In this document: positions 35,491-44,292 of the stretch, piece after piece
Position numbering within the stretch: the first letter of the stretch is position 1
Layout: each line of letters begins with the position of its first letter
Assembly (NCBI GenBank): GCA_958295865.1
Contig: CATQHF010000002.1
Span: 124,001-188,000, forward strand
Direction: 5' to 3'
DNA length: 64,000 bases
DNA from: an uncultured Dehalococcoidia bacterium
GTDB taxonomy: Bacteria > Chloroflexota > Dehalococcoidia > Lucifugimonadales > JADFKI01
Program-made: the position numbers and the translations under genes
The notes under the pieces: model-generated
Databases searched by the model: none
Told to the model about the DNA's origin: nothing
What the model saw: only the letters and a program-made list of their open reading frames with translations

Positions 35491-35567
35491 TGGGGTGAGT
35501 GAAGGGATTCGAACCCTCGATCTCCAGGGCCACAACCTGGCGTCTTAACCGCTTGACCACACCCACC
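35491..35567 (-). tRNA. tRNA-His (anticodon GTG)
   Basis: The minus strand folds with acceptor GTGGGTG/CACTCAC, anticodon stem CCAGG/CCTGG with loop TTGTGGC (anticodon GTG), T loop TTCGAAT, discriminator C and encoded CCA. The extra 5' G typical of tRNA-His is encoded at 35567. Confidence 0.95.
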
Positions 35568-35698
35568 ACGCACCTCAATTCTAGCAGTCAAACACCGCAA
35601 GGGTCAACCATTCCAACCGCCCACGAAACGCCCTCCCCCATCGAGGCGAAAGGCTACACCCCGTCCCCGTCATAAGGCTGTGCAAAAGGGACAAGTCG

Positions 35699-36013
35699 CT
35701 ACTGAATCAGCAGGTCATCGGCGGCGCTCTTCGTAGTAAGCGCCTCCAGCAGTTCGTCAACCATCACATCCTGCTTGGAGTGGTGGCGCAGTGGCAGCGA
35801 GGGGTTCACACGATACAAGTTGCGCCGTCCGTCCTTGCGCCGCTCGATATAGCCCGCAATCTCCAAATCCGAGATAATCTTGTGCGTCGTGCGCTCCGTA
35901 ACACCAATCTCGTTCGCTATCTCCCGAGCCGTGCTACGCGGATTATGGAATATGAAGGACAGCACAAGGCCATGATTTGTAATGAAAGTCCATCGCGGAG
36001 ATGATGTAGCCAT
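35699..36013 (-). CDS. Winged-helix transcriptional regulator
   Basis: 104 residues from the ATG at 36013 (GTGGGGG just upstream; an ATG six codons earlier is possible). The HTH is clear: TAREIANEIGVTERTTHKIISDLEIAGYIERRKDGRRNLYRV, with recognition helix and wing in MarR/ArsR-like order. It begins SPRWTFITNHG, as in a small family common in Chloroflexota. No ligand domain. Target unknown. The neighbouring lipoprotein gene on the same strand is 85 bases upstream. Confidence 0.82.
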   Translation of the reverse strand: MATSSPRWTFITNHGLVLSFIFHNPRSTAREIANEIGVTERTTHKIISDLEIAGYIERRKDGRRNLYRVNPSLPLRHHSKQDVMVDELLEALTTKSAADDLLIQ

Positions 36014-36098
36014 AAGCCCCCACACTTGCAATCGCTGAACGCAAATCCTATCACAGCCACCCTACCCGCACAACAGCATCATCCTATGCCCTGTTGCG

Positions 36099-36725
36099 CT
36101 ACTCAGCGGGAGCGTCCACCACCAGATCGGTGGTGATGATGGCAAAGATACCCTCTGCGTCGCGCACCGGCACAGAGCGAGTCACCATCCAGACCTCACC
36201 GCCGCCCGCGTCAAAATACGGCGCTGTCCATATACTCGCCTCTGCTGCCATAGGCGCCGCGAACCATTCCTGCGTCTCGATGTGATAGGAAGACACCGCA
36301 AGATCAAGGCTTTCATAGCCGTCGTCCGTGCGATAGACATACGGGCTGGTGATGACGGAACCGGAACCGTCCACCAACGCGGCTGCGCTGCCAAAGAACG
36401 ACGGGTTTTCAGAAAGGTAGGCTTGCAGGCGTTCCGTGTACGCAGCCGCGTCAGCCGGTCGATCCTCGGCTAATTCCGCCGCCAAGGTATCCAGGGCGCT
36501 AACCACGCTGCCCCGCAAAGCCTCAGGGTCGGGAGCGTCCTCGCCGCAACCCTGAGTCACCACGAGGGCAAGCATCGCAAAAAGCAAGACCATCGCAGCG
36601 CGGGATAGGCGGCCCCCGTCGCTTAGAAACCCCTGCCCTCCACGCCGTCCAACTCTTGCGGTCATCGACCACCACTTAAAAGTTCCCATCGAAAAATCCC
36701 GTTCATCGCAAAGTTTATCGCCCAT
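36099..36725 (-). CDS. Predicted lipoprotein with Cache-type sensor domain
   Basis: Up to 208 residues. A basic stretch and hydrophobic segment (RAAMVLLFAMLALVV) ends in TQGC, a plausible but imperfect lipobox. After it, a PDC/Cache-like domain is suggested by LQAYLSENPSFFGSAAAL, EWFAAPM, WTAPYFDAGGGEVWMVTRSVPV and a final strand IFAIITTDL. Cache domains bind small ligands outside the cell, but no signalling domain follows here. The start is uncertain: ATGs lie at 36725, 36689 and 36665. The small regulator gene lies 85 bases downstream. Confidence 0.68.
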   Translation of the reverse strand: MGDKLCDERDFSMGTFKWWSMTARVGRRGGQGFLSDGGRLSRAAMVLLFAMLALVVTQGCGEDAPDPEALRGSVVSALDTLAAELAEDRPADAAAYTERLQAYLSENPSFFGSAAALVDGSGSVITSPYVYRTDDGYESLDLAVSSYHIETQEWFAAPMAAEASIWTAPYFDAGGGEVWMVTRSVPVRDAEGIFAIITTDLVVDAPAE

Positions 36726-37657
36726 AATCTTACCCGATTAAAAGCGCCCCTCACAAGAGAAAGTCCCTTTCATCATCCCTGCCAAGCCCCGTATCCCCAT
36801 CGCAGCAAGCCTACCATCCGCCCGCGCGCCGAGCCTGTTTTTTCGTTGTGGTAAGCCTATCGAACCACCAACCCCAATCCGCAACGCAATCCTAACCATC
36901 ACCCCGTCCCCGCCATCCACACCACCCCCAATATCCCCGTTCACAGCAAGCCTACCCTCCCCGTTCGCGGCAAGCCTATTTTTTCCGTTGTGGTAAGCAT
37001 GCCCTCCACCGTTCGCGGCAAGCCTTTTTCCCGTTCGCAGTAAGCCTATTCTTCCCGTTCGTGGTGAGCCTGTCGAACCACCCTCCCCCTGCCATTCCGA
37101 GCGCCCTCCCCTCTGTCATTCCGAGCGCAGCGAGGAATCAAAAATCCTAGCCTACCGCATACCTAGATTTCATCAACCGCCTTTGAACATCGGTTGCCAT
37201 CAGGCTGCGAAACATCCCGCACCACAAGCCCCAACACAACCCAATTCCTACCCCTACGAGCCACCCTTCCGCTAGAGGCAACCAGCGCTCCCCCCACCCC
37301 GTCATTCCTGCGAAAGAACGTCACCCCTGCGAAAGCAGGGGCAGGAATCCAGCGCTTCCAATACCGCCATCCCGAACACGACGCGGCAACCATCCCCGTC
37401 ATTCTAAACGCCCATCCGTGTCATTCCGAACGGAGTGAGGAATCAAAAATCCTAACTTGCCAGACACCTAGAATTCAGCAACCACCGTCTATCAAACCAA
37501 TCCGCCCTCGTAGAGGCGAACCCCTAACATCCTGAAATCTGACCCCTGACACCCCCTCTACATTCAGCAACCACCTTTGAACTTCCGTTGACTTATCGCC
37601 CGCGCTCACCCTAACCGCACGGCTGCATACCATCCCCCAATTCTCAATTCCTAATTT
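36726..37657. repeat. 932-bp gene-free region of degraded palindromic repeats
   Basis: Many degraded GTTCG(C/T)GG(T/C)(A/G)AGCCTGTCGAAC-type units occur in series (36835-37083), then CATTCCGAGCGCAGCGAGGAATC (about 37117-37140), a GCGAAAGAACGTCACCCCTGC hairpin (about 37310-37352), CATTCCGAACGGAGTGAGGA (about 37421-37443) and AATTCTTAATTCCC units (about 37635-37672). No open frame here has gene-like features. Confidence 0.75.
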
Positions 37658-39172
37658 TTAATTCTTAATTCCCACTCCCCCCAGATCCTGCACCAACCGC
37701 ACCAGCGTCCGCACCGGCACCCCCGTCGCGCCCTTCACCGTCGCGCCCTTGCTGCCGCGCGCCCGGGCAGTGCCCGCTATGTCCAGATGCACCCATGGCG
37801 CGCCGTCATTGAACTCGCCGATAATCAGCGCCCCCGTGATGGATCCCGCGCCGCGCCCGCCCGTATTCTTGATGTCCGCGATGTCGCTGCTGTACTGCGA
37901 CTTATAATCGTCATACATCGGCAGCGGCCAAGCGCGCTCCCCGACCGCGTTCGCCGCGTCGACCACCTGCCCCGTGAAGGCATCATCGTTGCCAAACGCC
38001 CCGATGCACTGGTCGCCCAGCGCAACCGCCATCGCCCCCGTCAGCGTCGCCACATCCACGATACGGCTCAGCCCGATAGTGCGCGCGTATGCCATCGCGT
38101 CCGCCAGAACCAGCCTGCCCTCCGCGTCCGTATTGTCGATCTCTATCGTCTTGCCGTTCATCGCCCGCACCACATCCCCCGGACGCTGCGCCGTGCCGCT
38201 CGGCATATTCTCAGTCGCAGGCACTATCGCCGTCACATTGATCCTCGGCTTCAACTGCGCTATCGCCTGCATCGCCGCTATCACCGACGCGCCGCCCGCC
38301 ATATCCCCCTTCATCGTCGACATACCCGCCGCATTCTTGATGTCCAGCCCCCCGCTGTCGAAGGTGATGCCCTTGCCCAGCAGCCCGATGTTGTTCGCCT
38401 CATCGTCGGCGTCCCCGTTATACCGCATGATGATGAACTTCGGCGGCTCTTCGCTGCCCTGAGCCACGCCCAGCAGCGCCCCCATCCCCAGCTCTGCCAT
38501 CCGCGCCCGCTCCAGCACCTCCAGCCCGACGCCGTACTTCTGTCCCACCGCCAGCGCCCGCTCCGCCATGTCCGAAGGCGTCATATTGTTCGCCGGTTCA
38601 TTCGCCATATCGCGGCAAAGGTTCACCGCCTCCCCGATGATACGCCCCTCATCGACGCCCTGCTGCAAGGCGTCCACCTTTGATCCGTCGAACTCCACCA
38701 CCGACACATCGGTCAGGCTGACATCGGAAGCGTTCGACTTGTACTTGTCAAACCTGTACAGCCCCATCACCATGCCCTCGGCAAGCGCCTGCGCGGCAGC
38801 TTTGCCGTCCAGACCGCCGATGCCCGCGCCGTGAACAATGGTCGCCGCCGACTTGACGCCGATGCCATTCAGGCGGCGCGCGCTCTCAGCCGCCACGCTC
38901 CGAACCCCGTCGAGTGTGAACGACTCCGCCTTGCCCAGCCCCGCAACCAGCACCCGCCTCGGCGCTATCGTCCCAAGCGTATGTATCAGCGTCAGTTCGC
39001 CGCGCTTCCCTCTTACCTCCCCGTCCGCGATGAGCGCCGAGATCGCGCCCCCCATCGCGCCGTCAACCGCGCCCGTCGCGCCACCCGGCGTCGTAACCCC
39101 CTCGAACAGATTCACCACCACCGCATCCGCATCCTGCTGCGCTATATCCCCTGCGACCACCTTGATATTCAC
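37658..39172 (-). CDS. pepA: Leucyl aminopeptidase (M17 family)
   Basis: Cytosolic dinuclear-metal aminopeptidase releasing N-terminal residues. 504 residues with the usual two domains. Catalytic C-terminal half: LGKGITFDSGGLDIK (Lys and Asp ligands), MKGDMAGGASV and NTDAEGRLVLADAM (signature of M17). ATLTGA and the C-terminal HLDIAGTA are also present. It is monocistronic and flanked by repeats. Confidence 0.94.
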   Translation of the reverse strand: MNIKVVAGDIAQQDADAVVVNLFEGVTTPGGATGAVDGAMGGAISALIADGEVRGKRGELTLIHTLGTIAPRRVLVAGLGKAESFTLDGVRSVAAESARRLNGIGVKSAATIVHGAGIGGLDGKAAAQALAEGMVMGLYRFDKYKSNASDVSLTDVSVVEFDGSKVDALQQGVDEGRIIGEAVNLCRDMANEPANNMTPSDMAERALAVGQKYGVGLEVLERARMAELGMGALLGVAQGSEEPPKFIIMRYNGDADDEANNIGLLGKGITFDSGGLDIKNAAGMSTMKGDMAGGASVIAAMQAIAQLKPRINVTAIVPATENMPSGTAQRPGDVVRAMNGKTIEIDNTDAEGRLVLADAMAYARTIGLSRIVDVATLTGAMAVALGDQCIGAFGNDDAFTGQVVDAANAVGERAWPLPMYDDYKSQYSSDIADIKNTGGRGAGSITGALIIGEFNDGAPWVHLDIAGTARARGSKGATVKGATGVPVRTLVRLVQDLGGVGIKN

Positions 39173-39631
39173 CTGCTGTCCTCCTTGCCTGTTCGTTAGG
39201 TATTTGATATTTCAGATGCAACGCCGTTCCGACAATCATCCATAGGAATAACCTACTGGTTGACCGTAACGCCGCTGTCAGTTATTCCGGGACGCACGCC
39301 CCTGTCATTCCCCGAGCGCGCTCTCCCTTTGGCATCCCGAACCACCACCCCCTATCATCCCGAGCGCCTTCCTTCCCTTTGGCATCCCGAACAGCCCTCC
39401 CCCTATCATTCCGAACCACCCTCTCCCTGTCATTCCGAACGGAGTGAGGAATCTAAAATCCTAATCTGCCGAACACCTACCAAAAGAAAGGGAACACTCT
39501 CATTAGGTAGTCTATTATATGTCAGCCCCCGCCAATTCTGCTATCCTTGCATGAAATAGATGCCCCCTCTATCTACATGAAGAGGGATAGAGTTTGCCCC
39601 TTCCCTAACCGAAACACAAAGGAGCGATCCA
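39173..39631. other. Repeat-filled intergenic region
   Basis: Contains several CATTCC/CATCCCGAAC units (39290-39420), one full CATTCCGAACGGAGTGAGGA copy (about 39431-39452), then AT-richer sequence and ACAAAGGAGCGATCC, the ribosome site of the next gene. No gene. Confidence 0.65.
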
Positions 39632-40918
39632 ATGCCACAGCGCACCGTATCCGCGGCGGAAACCGAACTGATTCAGAAGGCGCACCAATACATGCCCGGC
39701 GGCAGCCTCGGCAACATCGGCAAAGACATCGTTATCAGCGAAGGCAGCGCCGGCAGAGTGCGCGACGCCAGCGGCAACGAGTATGTGGACTACCTGCTAG
39801 GCTCAGGCCCCATGCTCATCGGACACGCCCACCCCGAAGTCATCGAGGCGGCGCGCGAGCAGCTCGACAAAGGCACGACCTTCTTCGCCAACAACGACAA
39901 GGCAATCCTGCTCGCCGAAGAAATCGTGCGCTCCGTCGCCTGCGCCGACAAGGTGCGGTTCACCAGCAGCGGCACGGAAGCCACCTTCTACGCCCTGCGT
40001 ACCGCCCGCGCATACCGCCGCCGCGACAAAATCCTGAAGTTCGAGGGCGGCTACCATGGTATGCACGACTACGCCCTAATGAGCATGTCCCCTGCCGACC
40101 CGCACGACTTCCCCCGCCCCACTCCCGACTCCCCCGGCATACCGCGCTCCATCCAAGACGAAGTGCTAATAGCGCCCTTCAACGACCTGGAGACGGCCGC
40201 CGCCATCATTGAGGCGCATCACGACGAGCTTGGCGCGGTCATCGTCGAGCCGTTCCAGCGCCTGCTGCCGCCGCAGCCCGGCTTCCTGCAAGGCTTGCGC
40301 GAAGTAACCGCGCAGTACGGCGTCCCCCTGATATTCGACGAGGTCGTAACCGGCTTCCGCTTCGCTTACGGCGGCGCGCAGGAGTTCTACGGCGTAGAGC
40401 CTGACCTCTGCTCACTCGGCAAGGTCATGGCAGGCGGCTTCCCCCTCGCGGCCATCGCCGGCAAGGACGAGCTGATGACCCACTTCGACGCCGCATCCAC
40501 CGAATCCGACGCCTTCATGCCCCAGATAGGCACGCTCAGCGGCAACCCAATCGCCGCCGCCGCGGGCATCAAGACCCTGGAGATTCTGCGGCGCGAAGGC
40601 GCGTATGAGCGCATCTTCGCCACCGGGCAGCGCCTCAAAGACGAACTCCAGCGCATGCTCGACGAAGCCGAGCTGCCCGCCAAAGTCATCGGCGAAGCCC
40701 CCCTGTTTGATGTGTTCTTCACCGAGAACGATGTAACCGACTACCGCTCCACCCTACTCGCCGACAAGCCGATGCTCGCCCGCTTCAACGAACTGCTGCT
40801 GGCGCGCGGCATCCTCAAGGGTGACAGCAAGTTCTACATCTCCCTCGCCCACACCGCCGACGACATCCAGCGCACACTCGACGCGTTCGCATCCGCCATC
40901 GACGAACTCAAGCGCTGA
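39632..40918 (+). CDS. Class III aminotransferase, glutamate-1-semialdehyde aminomutase-like
   Basis: 428 residues, PLP fold type I. Seen: YMPGGSLGNIG, VDYLLGSGPMLIGHAHP, VRFTSSGTEATFYALR, FEGGYHGMHDY, FDEVVTGFR and SLGKVMAGGFPLAA (PLP lysine). This pattern is closest to HemL and related aminotransferases. A true HemL role is not established: the GSAM-specific residues cannot be verified by eye and no hem genes are near. ATG at 39632 after AAAGGAGCG. Monocistronic. Confidence 0.85.
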   Translation: MPQRTVSAAETELIQKAHQYMPGGSLGNIGKDIVISEGSAGRVRDASGNEYVDYLLGSGPMLIGHAHPEVIEAAREQLDKGTTFFANNDKAILLAEEIVRSVACADKVRFTSSGTEATFYALRTARAYRRRDKILKFEGGYHGMHDYALMSMSPADPHDFPRPTPDSPGIPRSIQDEVLIAPFNDLETAAAIIEAHHDELGAVIVEPFQRLLPPQPGFLQGLREVTAQYGVPLIFDEVVTGFRFAYGGAQEFYGVEPDLCSLGKVMAGGFPLAAIAGKDELMTHFDAASTESDAFMPQIGTLSGNPIAAAAGIKTLEILRREGAYERIFATGQRLKDELQRMLDEAELPAKVIGEAPLFDVFFTENDVTDYRSTLLADKPMLARFNELLLARGILKGDSKFYISLAHTADDIQRTLDAFASAIDELKR

Positions 40919-40951
40919 CGCACAAACCCCCTGCCCTCCGCTCATTCACGA

Positions 40952-41049
40952 CAGCGTTTCCATTCAGGCGGCACAAACCTTTTCGTCATTCCTGCGAAAG
41001 CGGGAAGCCGGTGCGATATAGCGGCAAAACCGTCTGAAAGGAAACGCTG
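40952..41049. repeat. Composite inverted-repeat element, CAGCGTTTCC type
   Basis: 10-bp inverted ends CAGCGTTTCC (40952-40961) / GGAAACGCTG (41040-41049) enclose a copy of the CATTCCTGCGAAAGCGGGAA hairpin. Related GGAAACGCT ends flank the 162-bp tandem unit at 52258-52649. No coding capacity. Confidence 0.65.
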
Positions 41050-41364
41050 CCCTAATTCCCATTCCCCTTGACGCTCTGACCGCCTAGCCGAAACGCTACT
41101 CCATCTTCGCTTATCAGTTCTGTCAGCAAAACCCCCTCCCTGCCCTCAATCGGCAGGCTTTACGCAACAACCGCGTCAATAGTCGCAAACCCCTAACCAG
41201 CAGCCGTTACGATTTTCGTAATGACTGAATTGTGTTATGCGAACAATGTTTCATTAAACGCAAAGTCCCGCGCCGTTTTCTTTGACTTTGCCTAAAACAT
41301 GGCTTTTATTTTGATTGACTTGCGCCTAGCCAAAAGCATAACTTTGATGCAGGAGGCTGAACCA

Positions 41365-42201
41365 ATGAATCTTGGAACAACAACGATTGACATCGTGAGC
41401 GACGGCACATTTCTAATGGATGGCGGCTGCCTATTCGGGCAGGTGCCTAAGACCGAGTGGGAGCTTCAGATCAAGCCCGACCGGCGAAACCGCATCCGAC
41501 TCTCCCTCAACTGCATGCTCGTCCAGACACCCGAACTCAACATCCTCGTCAACACCGGCGTAGGCTCTAAGCGCCAGGACAAGATGAAGGAGATGATTCG
41601 GCTCAACGGCAACAAGCTGCTCAAGGAACTCAAAGCGCTTGGCGTCACCGCCCGCGATGTAGATGCCGTGATACTCACCAATCTGCACTACGACCACTGC
41701 GGCGGCTCAACCAAGCTCGACCGCTCCGGCACCCCCGTTCCCACCTTCCCCAAGGCAAAGTATCTCGTGCAGGAAAGCAGCTGGAACGAGGCAAACTCCC
41801 CCAACGAGCGCTACAAGGACACCTTCTACGAAGACGACTTCCTGCCCCTCGCCGAGCGCGAGATGATCGAGTTCATCGAGGACGAATACGAGGTCATACC
41901 GGGCATGACGGTCAAGGTTACTAACGGCGTTTCAGAGGGACATCAAATAGTGTTCGTGGAGCGCGGCAGCGAGAAGATCGCCTTTGTGAGCGACCTCATC
42001 CCCACGCCGTACCACCTTCCCCTGCCCTACATCCCCGCGATGCACGAGTACCCCAACGAGACGCTCAAGCAGAAGCGCGAGCTAATCGAAATGGCGATCG
42101 AAGGCGGCTGGCTCGTCGTATTCGGCCACGCCCACGAGCGCAGCGCCGGCTACATCAAGCAGAGGAACGGCGTTCCCCAATTCCTGCCCGTCGCCGTCTA
42201 G
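41365..42201 (+). CDS. MBL-fold metallo-hydrolase, quorum-quenching lactonase-like
   Basis: 278 residues from the ATG at 41365, preceded by GCAGGAGGCTGAACC. MBL fold: VILTNLHYDHCGG, then VSDLIPTPYHLP and FGHAHERSAG near the end. The usual HxHxDH reads NLHYDH, so the first His is Asn, a change also known in some lactonase-like relatives. Layout and length resemble N-acyl-homoserine lactonase-type enzymes, but the substrate is unknown. mtaB follows convergently 17 bases later. Confidence 0.84.
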   Translation: MNLGTTTIDIVSDGTFLMDGGCLFGQVPKTEWELQIKPDRRNRIRLSLNCMLVQTPELNILVNTGVGSKRQDKMKEMIRLNGNKLLKELKALGVTARDVDAVILTNLHYDHCGGSTKLDRSGTPVPTFPKAKYLVQESSWNEANSPNERYKDTFYEDDFLPLAEREMIEFIEDEYEVIPGMTVKVTNGVSEGHQIVFVERGSEKIAFVSDLIPTPYHLPLPYIPAMHEYPNETLKQKRELIEMAIEGGWLVVFGHAHERSAGYIKQRNGVPQFLPVAV

Positions 42202-42218
42202 CCGTCCCTTCCATCCCT

Positions 42219-43523
42219 CTACTTATCCACCTCAGCCCAAACGATGCCGTCCCGCAGCGCTGCCAGTGTTGCGGGCGTTATCTCATTCAGCAGATCCCTG
42301 CCGCTATAAGTCCTCACGCGGATGTAGTTATCCGTCAAGCCCGTCCACCTTGCCTTGCCCTCATCCCCGTCCCTGCTCTCCCATAGCACCGGGCGCGTGC
42401 TGCCGAGCCTGTCCGTTCTGAACCGCCGCGCCTGCGCCTTCCCGAGCTCCAGCAGCGCGCGCATCCGCTCACTCTTCACCGACGGCGGCAGCTGCTCGCC
42501 GTAGTGCGCCGCGCTGGTGCCCGGACGCACCGAGTACGGGAACACATGCATGTCCGCGAACCCCATCCGCTCGCACAAGTCGTATGTCGCCCGAAAGTCC
42601 GCCTCCGTCTCCCCGGGAAAGCCCACGATGACATCGGCGGTAACGCTGGCATGCGCCGCCGCGATGCGTATCCGCTCCACCGTCTCCGCATACTCGTCGC
42701 CCGTATAGCGGCGTCGCATCCGCCCCAGAACCGCGTCGCTGCCGCTCTGCAACGGCAAGTGAAAGTGCGGACACAGCCGCGCGTCCGCCCACAGCCCCAG
42801 CAGCTCGTCGCTCACTTCCTTCGGCTGAAGCGAGGACACGCGCAGCCGCTCGACCTCCGTCTGCGACAGGATGCGCTCGATGAGCGACGCAAGCGACGCA
42901 TTCGGCAAGTCGAACCCGTATGAACCCAACTGCGTGCCGGTCAGCACCACCTCTTTGTACCCGCTTGCGACCAGACGCCGCACCTCACCGACCAGCGCAT
43001 CGACCGCTATGCTGCGCTCCCTGCCGCGCACCCTTGGCACGATGCAGTACGCGCATACTTGGTCACACCCCTCTTGTATCTTCACCATAGCCCGCGTTCG
43101 CCCAACATGCGGGCTGAAGTGGGCATCTTCCTCGCCGGTGGCGCATGGCACCGTCGGTTCGCCGCGCCATTCCACCACCTGCCGCACCAGCGTCGCCTTG
43201 TCCACATTGCCGAACACGAGGTCGATCTCTTCCATGCCTTGCAGCGCATCCGGTGACCGCTCCGCATAGCAGCCGGTAGCGATGATTGTCGCGCTCGGAT
43301 TGCGCCGCCGCGCCGCCCGAAGCGAATGGCGCGCCTTCCTGTCGGCGACATGCGTAACCGTGCAGCTGTTCACCATATACACATCCGCCGGCTCATCCTC
43401 CCCCACCTGACGCAGCCCCGCCTCCGCGAACTCGCGCGCCAGCGCAAGCGTATCCGCCTGGTTGAGCTTGCAGCCGTGCGTCTCGATGGCAAATGTCGCT
43501 CGTCGCTCGTCTGTCTGTATCAT
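42219..43523 (-). CDS. mtaB: tRNA t6A37 methylthiotransferase MtaB
   Basis: Radical-SAM enzyme adding a methylthio group to t6A37 (ms2t6A). 434 residues. N-terminal UPF0004 domain: THGCKLNQAD, VNSCTVTHVAD and ATGCYAE supply three cluster cysteines. Radical-SAM motif GCDQVCAYCIVP, then VLTGTQLGSYG and DVIVGFPGETE. A C-terminal TRAM-like end follows. THGCKLNQ at the start is the MtaB form rather than MiaB. Its substrate is made by the TsaC pathway, whose tsaC gene is also in this window. Confidence 0.93.
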   Translation of the reverse strand: MIQTDERRATFAIETHGCKLNQADTLALAREFAEAGLRQVGEDEPADVYMVNSCTVTHVADRKARHSLRAARRRNPSATIIATGCYAERSPDALQGMEEIDLVFGNVDKATLVRQVVEWRGEPTVPCATGEEDAHFSPHVGRTRAMVKIQEGCDQVCAYCIVPRVRGRERSIAVDALVGEVRRLVASGYKEVVLTGTQLGSYGFDLPNASLASLIERILSQTEVERLRVSSLQPKEVSDELLGLWADARLCPHFHLPLQSGSDAVLGRMRRRYTGDEYAETVERIRIAAAHASVTADVIVGFPGETEADFRATYDLCERMGFADMHVFPYSVRPGTSAAHYGEQLPPSVKSERMRALLELGKAQARRFRTDRLGSTRPVLWESRDGDEGKARWTGLTDNYIRVRTYSGRDLLNEITPATLAALRDGIVWAEVDK

Positions 43524-43640
43524 TCATCCACTCGCATATCACCGCGCTAGGCTATGCTATTATAGAAATGGCGCAAGCCCACGGTCAATCAAATCACGCG
43601 GCGATCGCGCCCATCCCCTACCCCAGAGGTCAAAGCCAAT

Positions 43641-44177
43641 ATGCCCGATAACAGCGCCGCTTGGGTTGCCCCCACAGCCGAACCGAGCCAACAGATTTCA
43701 TGGACTGAACGCGCGCGCCGCATGGTCGCCTACCATGCCGAGGCGCTCGACTTCATCAACCGCGCGTCTGAACACTACCCCGTGAGCGCCGCCGACGTCG
43801 AAGCCCTCATGCGCCTATGGGTGGAAGCGGACAACTTGGATGACATGATACTGCCGTTGCTGGACGAGCTGAACACCGAGCTTATCGGCGGCGGCGGCGA
43901 ACTGGATACTACGCGCGGCGTATCCATGCGCCCCTCCGCGTTGAGCGGCTTGACCGACTCCGACGCCGCAATCGTCGTGTACGAATGTGCATGGTCGCTG
44001 ACATGGGCAAACACGCGCGGCGTGTCCGTGAATCTCGCCATCGATGCGGACGGCGTATTCTACGCCAATGTAACGGGCGCGGCTTCCCGTCGCGAAGAAC
44101 GAACCGGCTACCCGCTCACCACAGCCGGACTCCAAGACGCCCTTATCGCCGTCTATGTCGCCGAAGCCGTTCTTTAA
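43641..44177 (+). CDS. Hypothetical protein
   Basis: 178 residues, not recognised. Soluble, with a helical N-terminal half (ARRMVAYHAEALDFINR, VEADNLDDMILPLLDELNTEL) and a more strand-like C-terminal half (AAIVVYECAWSLTW, VSVNLAIDADGVFYANV). No signal peptide, membrane segment or metal motif. AGAGGTCAAAG serves as ribosome site. It lies between mtaB (divergent) and fabF (same strand, 115-base gap). Codon use is like the neighbours, so it is probably a real lineage gene. Confidence 0.65.
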   Translation: MPDNSAAWVAPTAEPSQQISWTERARRMVAYHAEALDFINRASEHYPVSAADVEALMRLWVEADNLDDMILPLLDELNTELIGGGGELDTTRGVSMRPSALSGLTDSDAAIVVYECAWSLTWANTRGVSVNLAIDADGVFYANVTGAASRREERTGYPLTTAGLQDALIAVYVAEAVL

Positions 44178-44292
44178 CTCACGGCATAACCTACGCAAAA
44201 GTATCATTATTGCGTTCTGGCTGATATAGTCAGAGTGTAGCATAGTGCAATATCTTGCGAACTCAGACCGATACGAACTGGAGCAGACTTCA

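Noticed and set aside
35321-35548. Plus-strand frame containing EGIRTLDLQGHNLAS
   Set aside because: Antisense translation of tRNA-His; not a gene.
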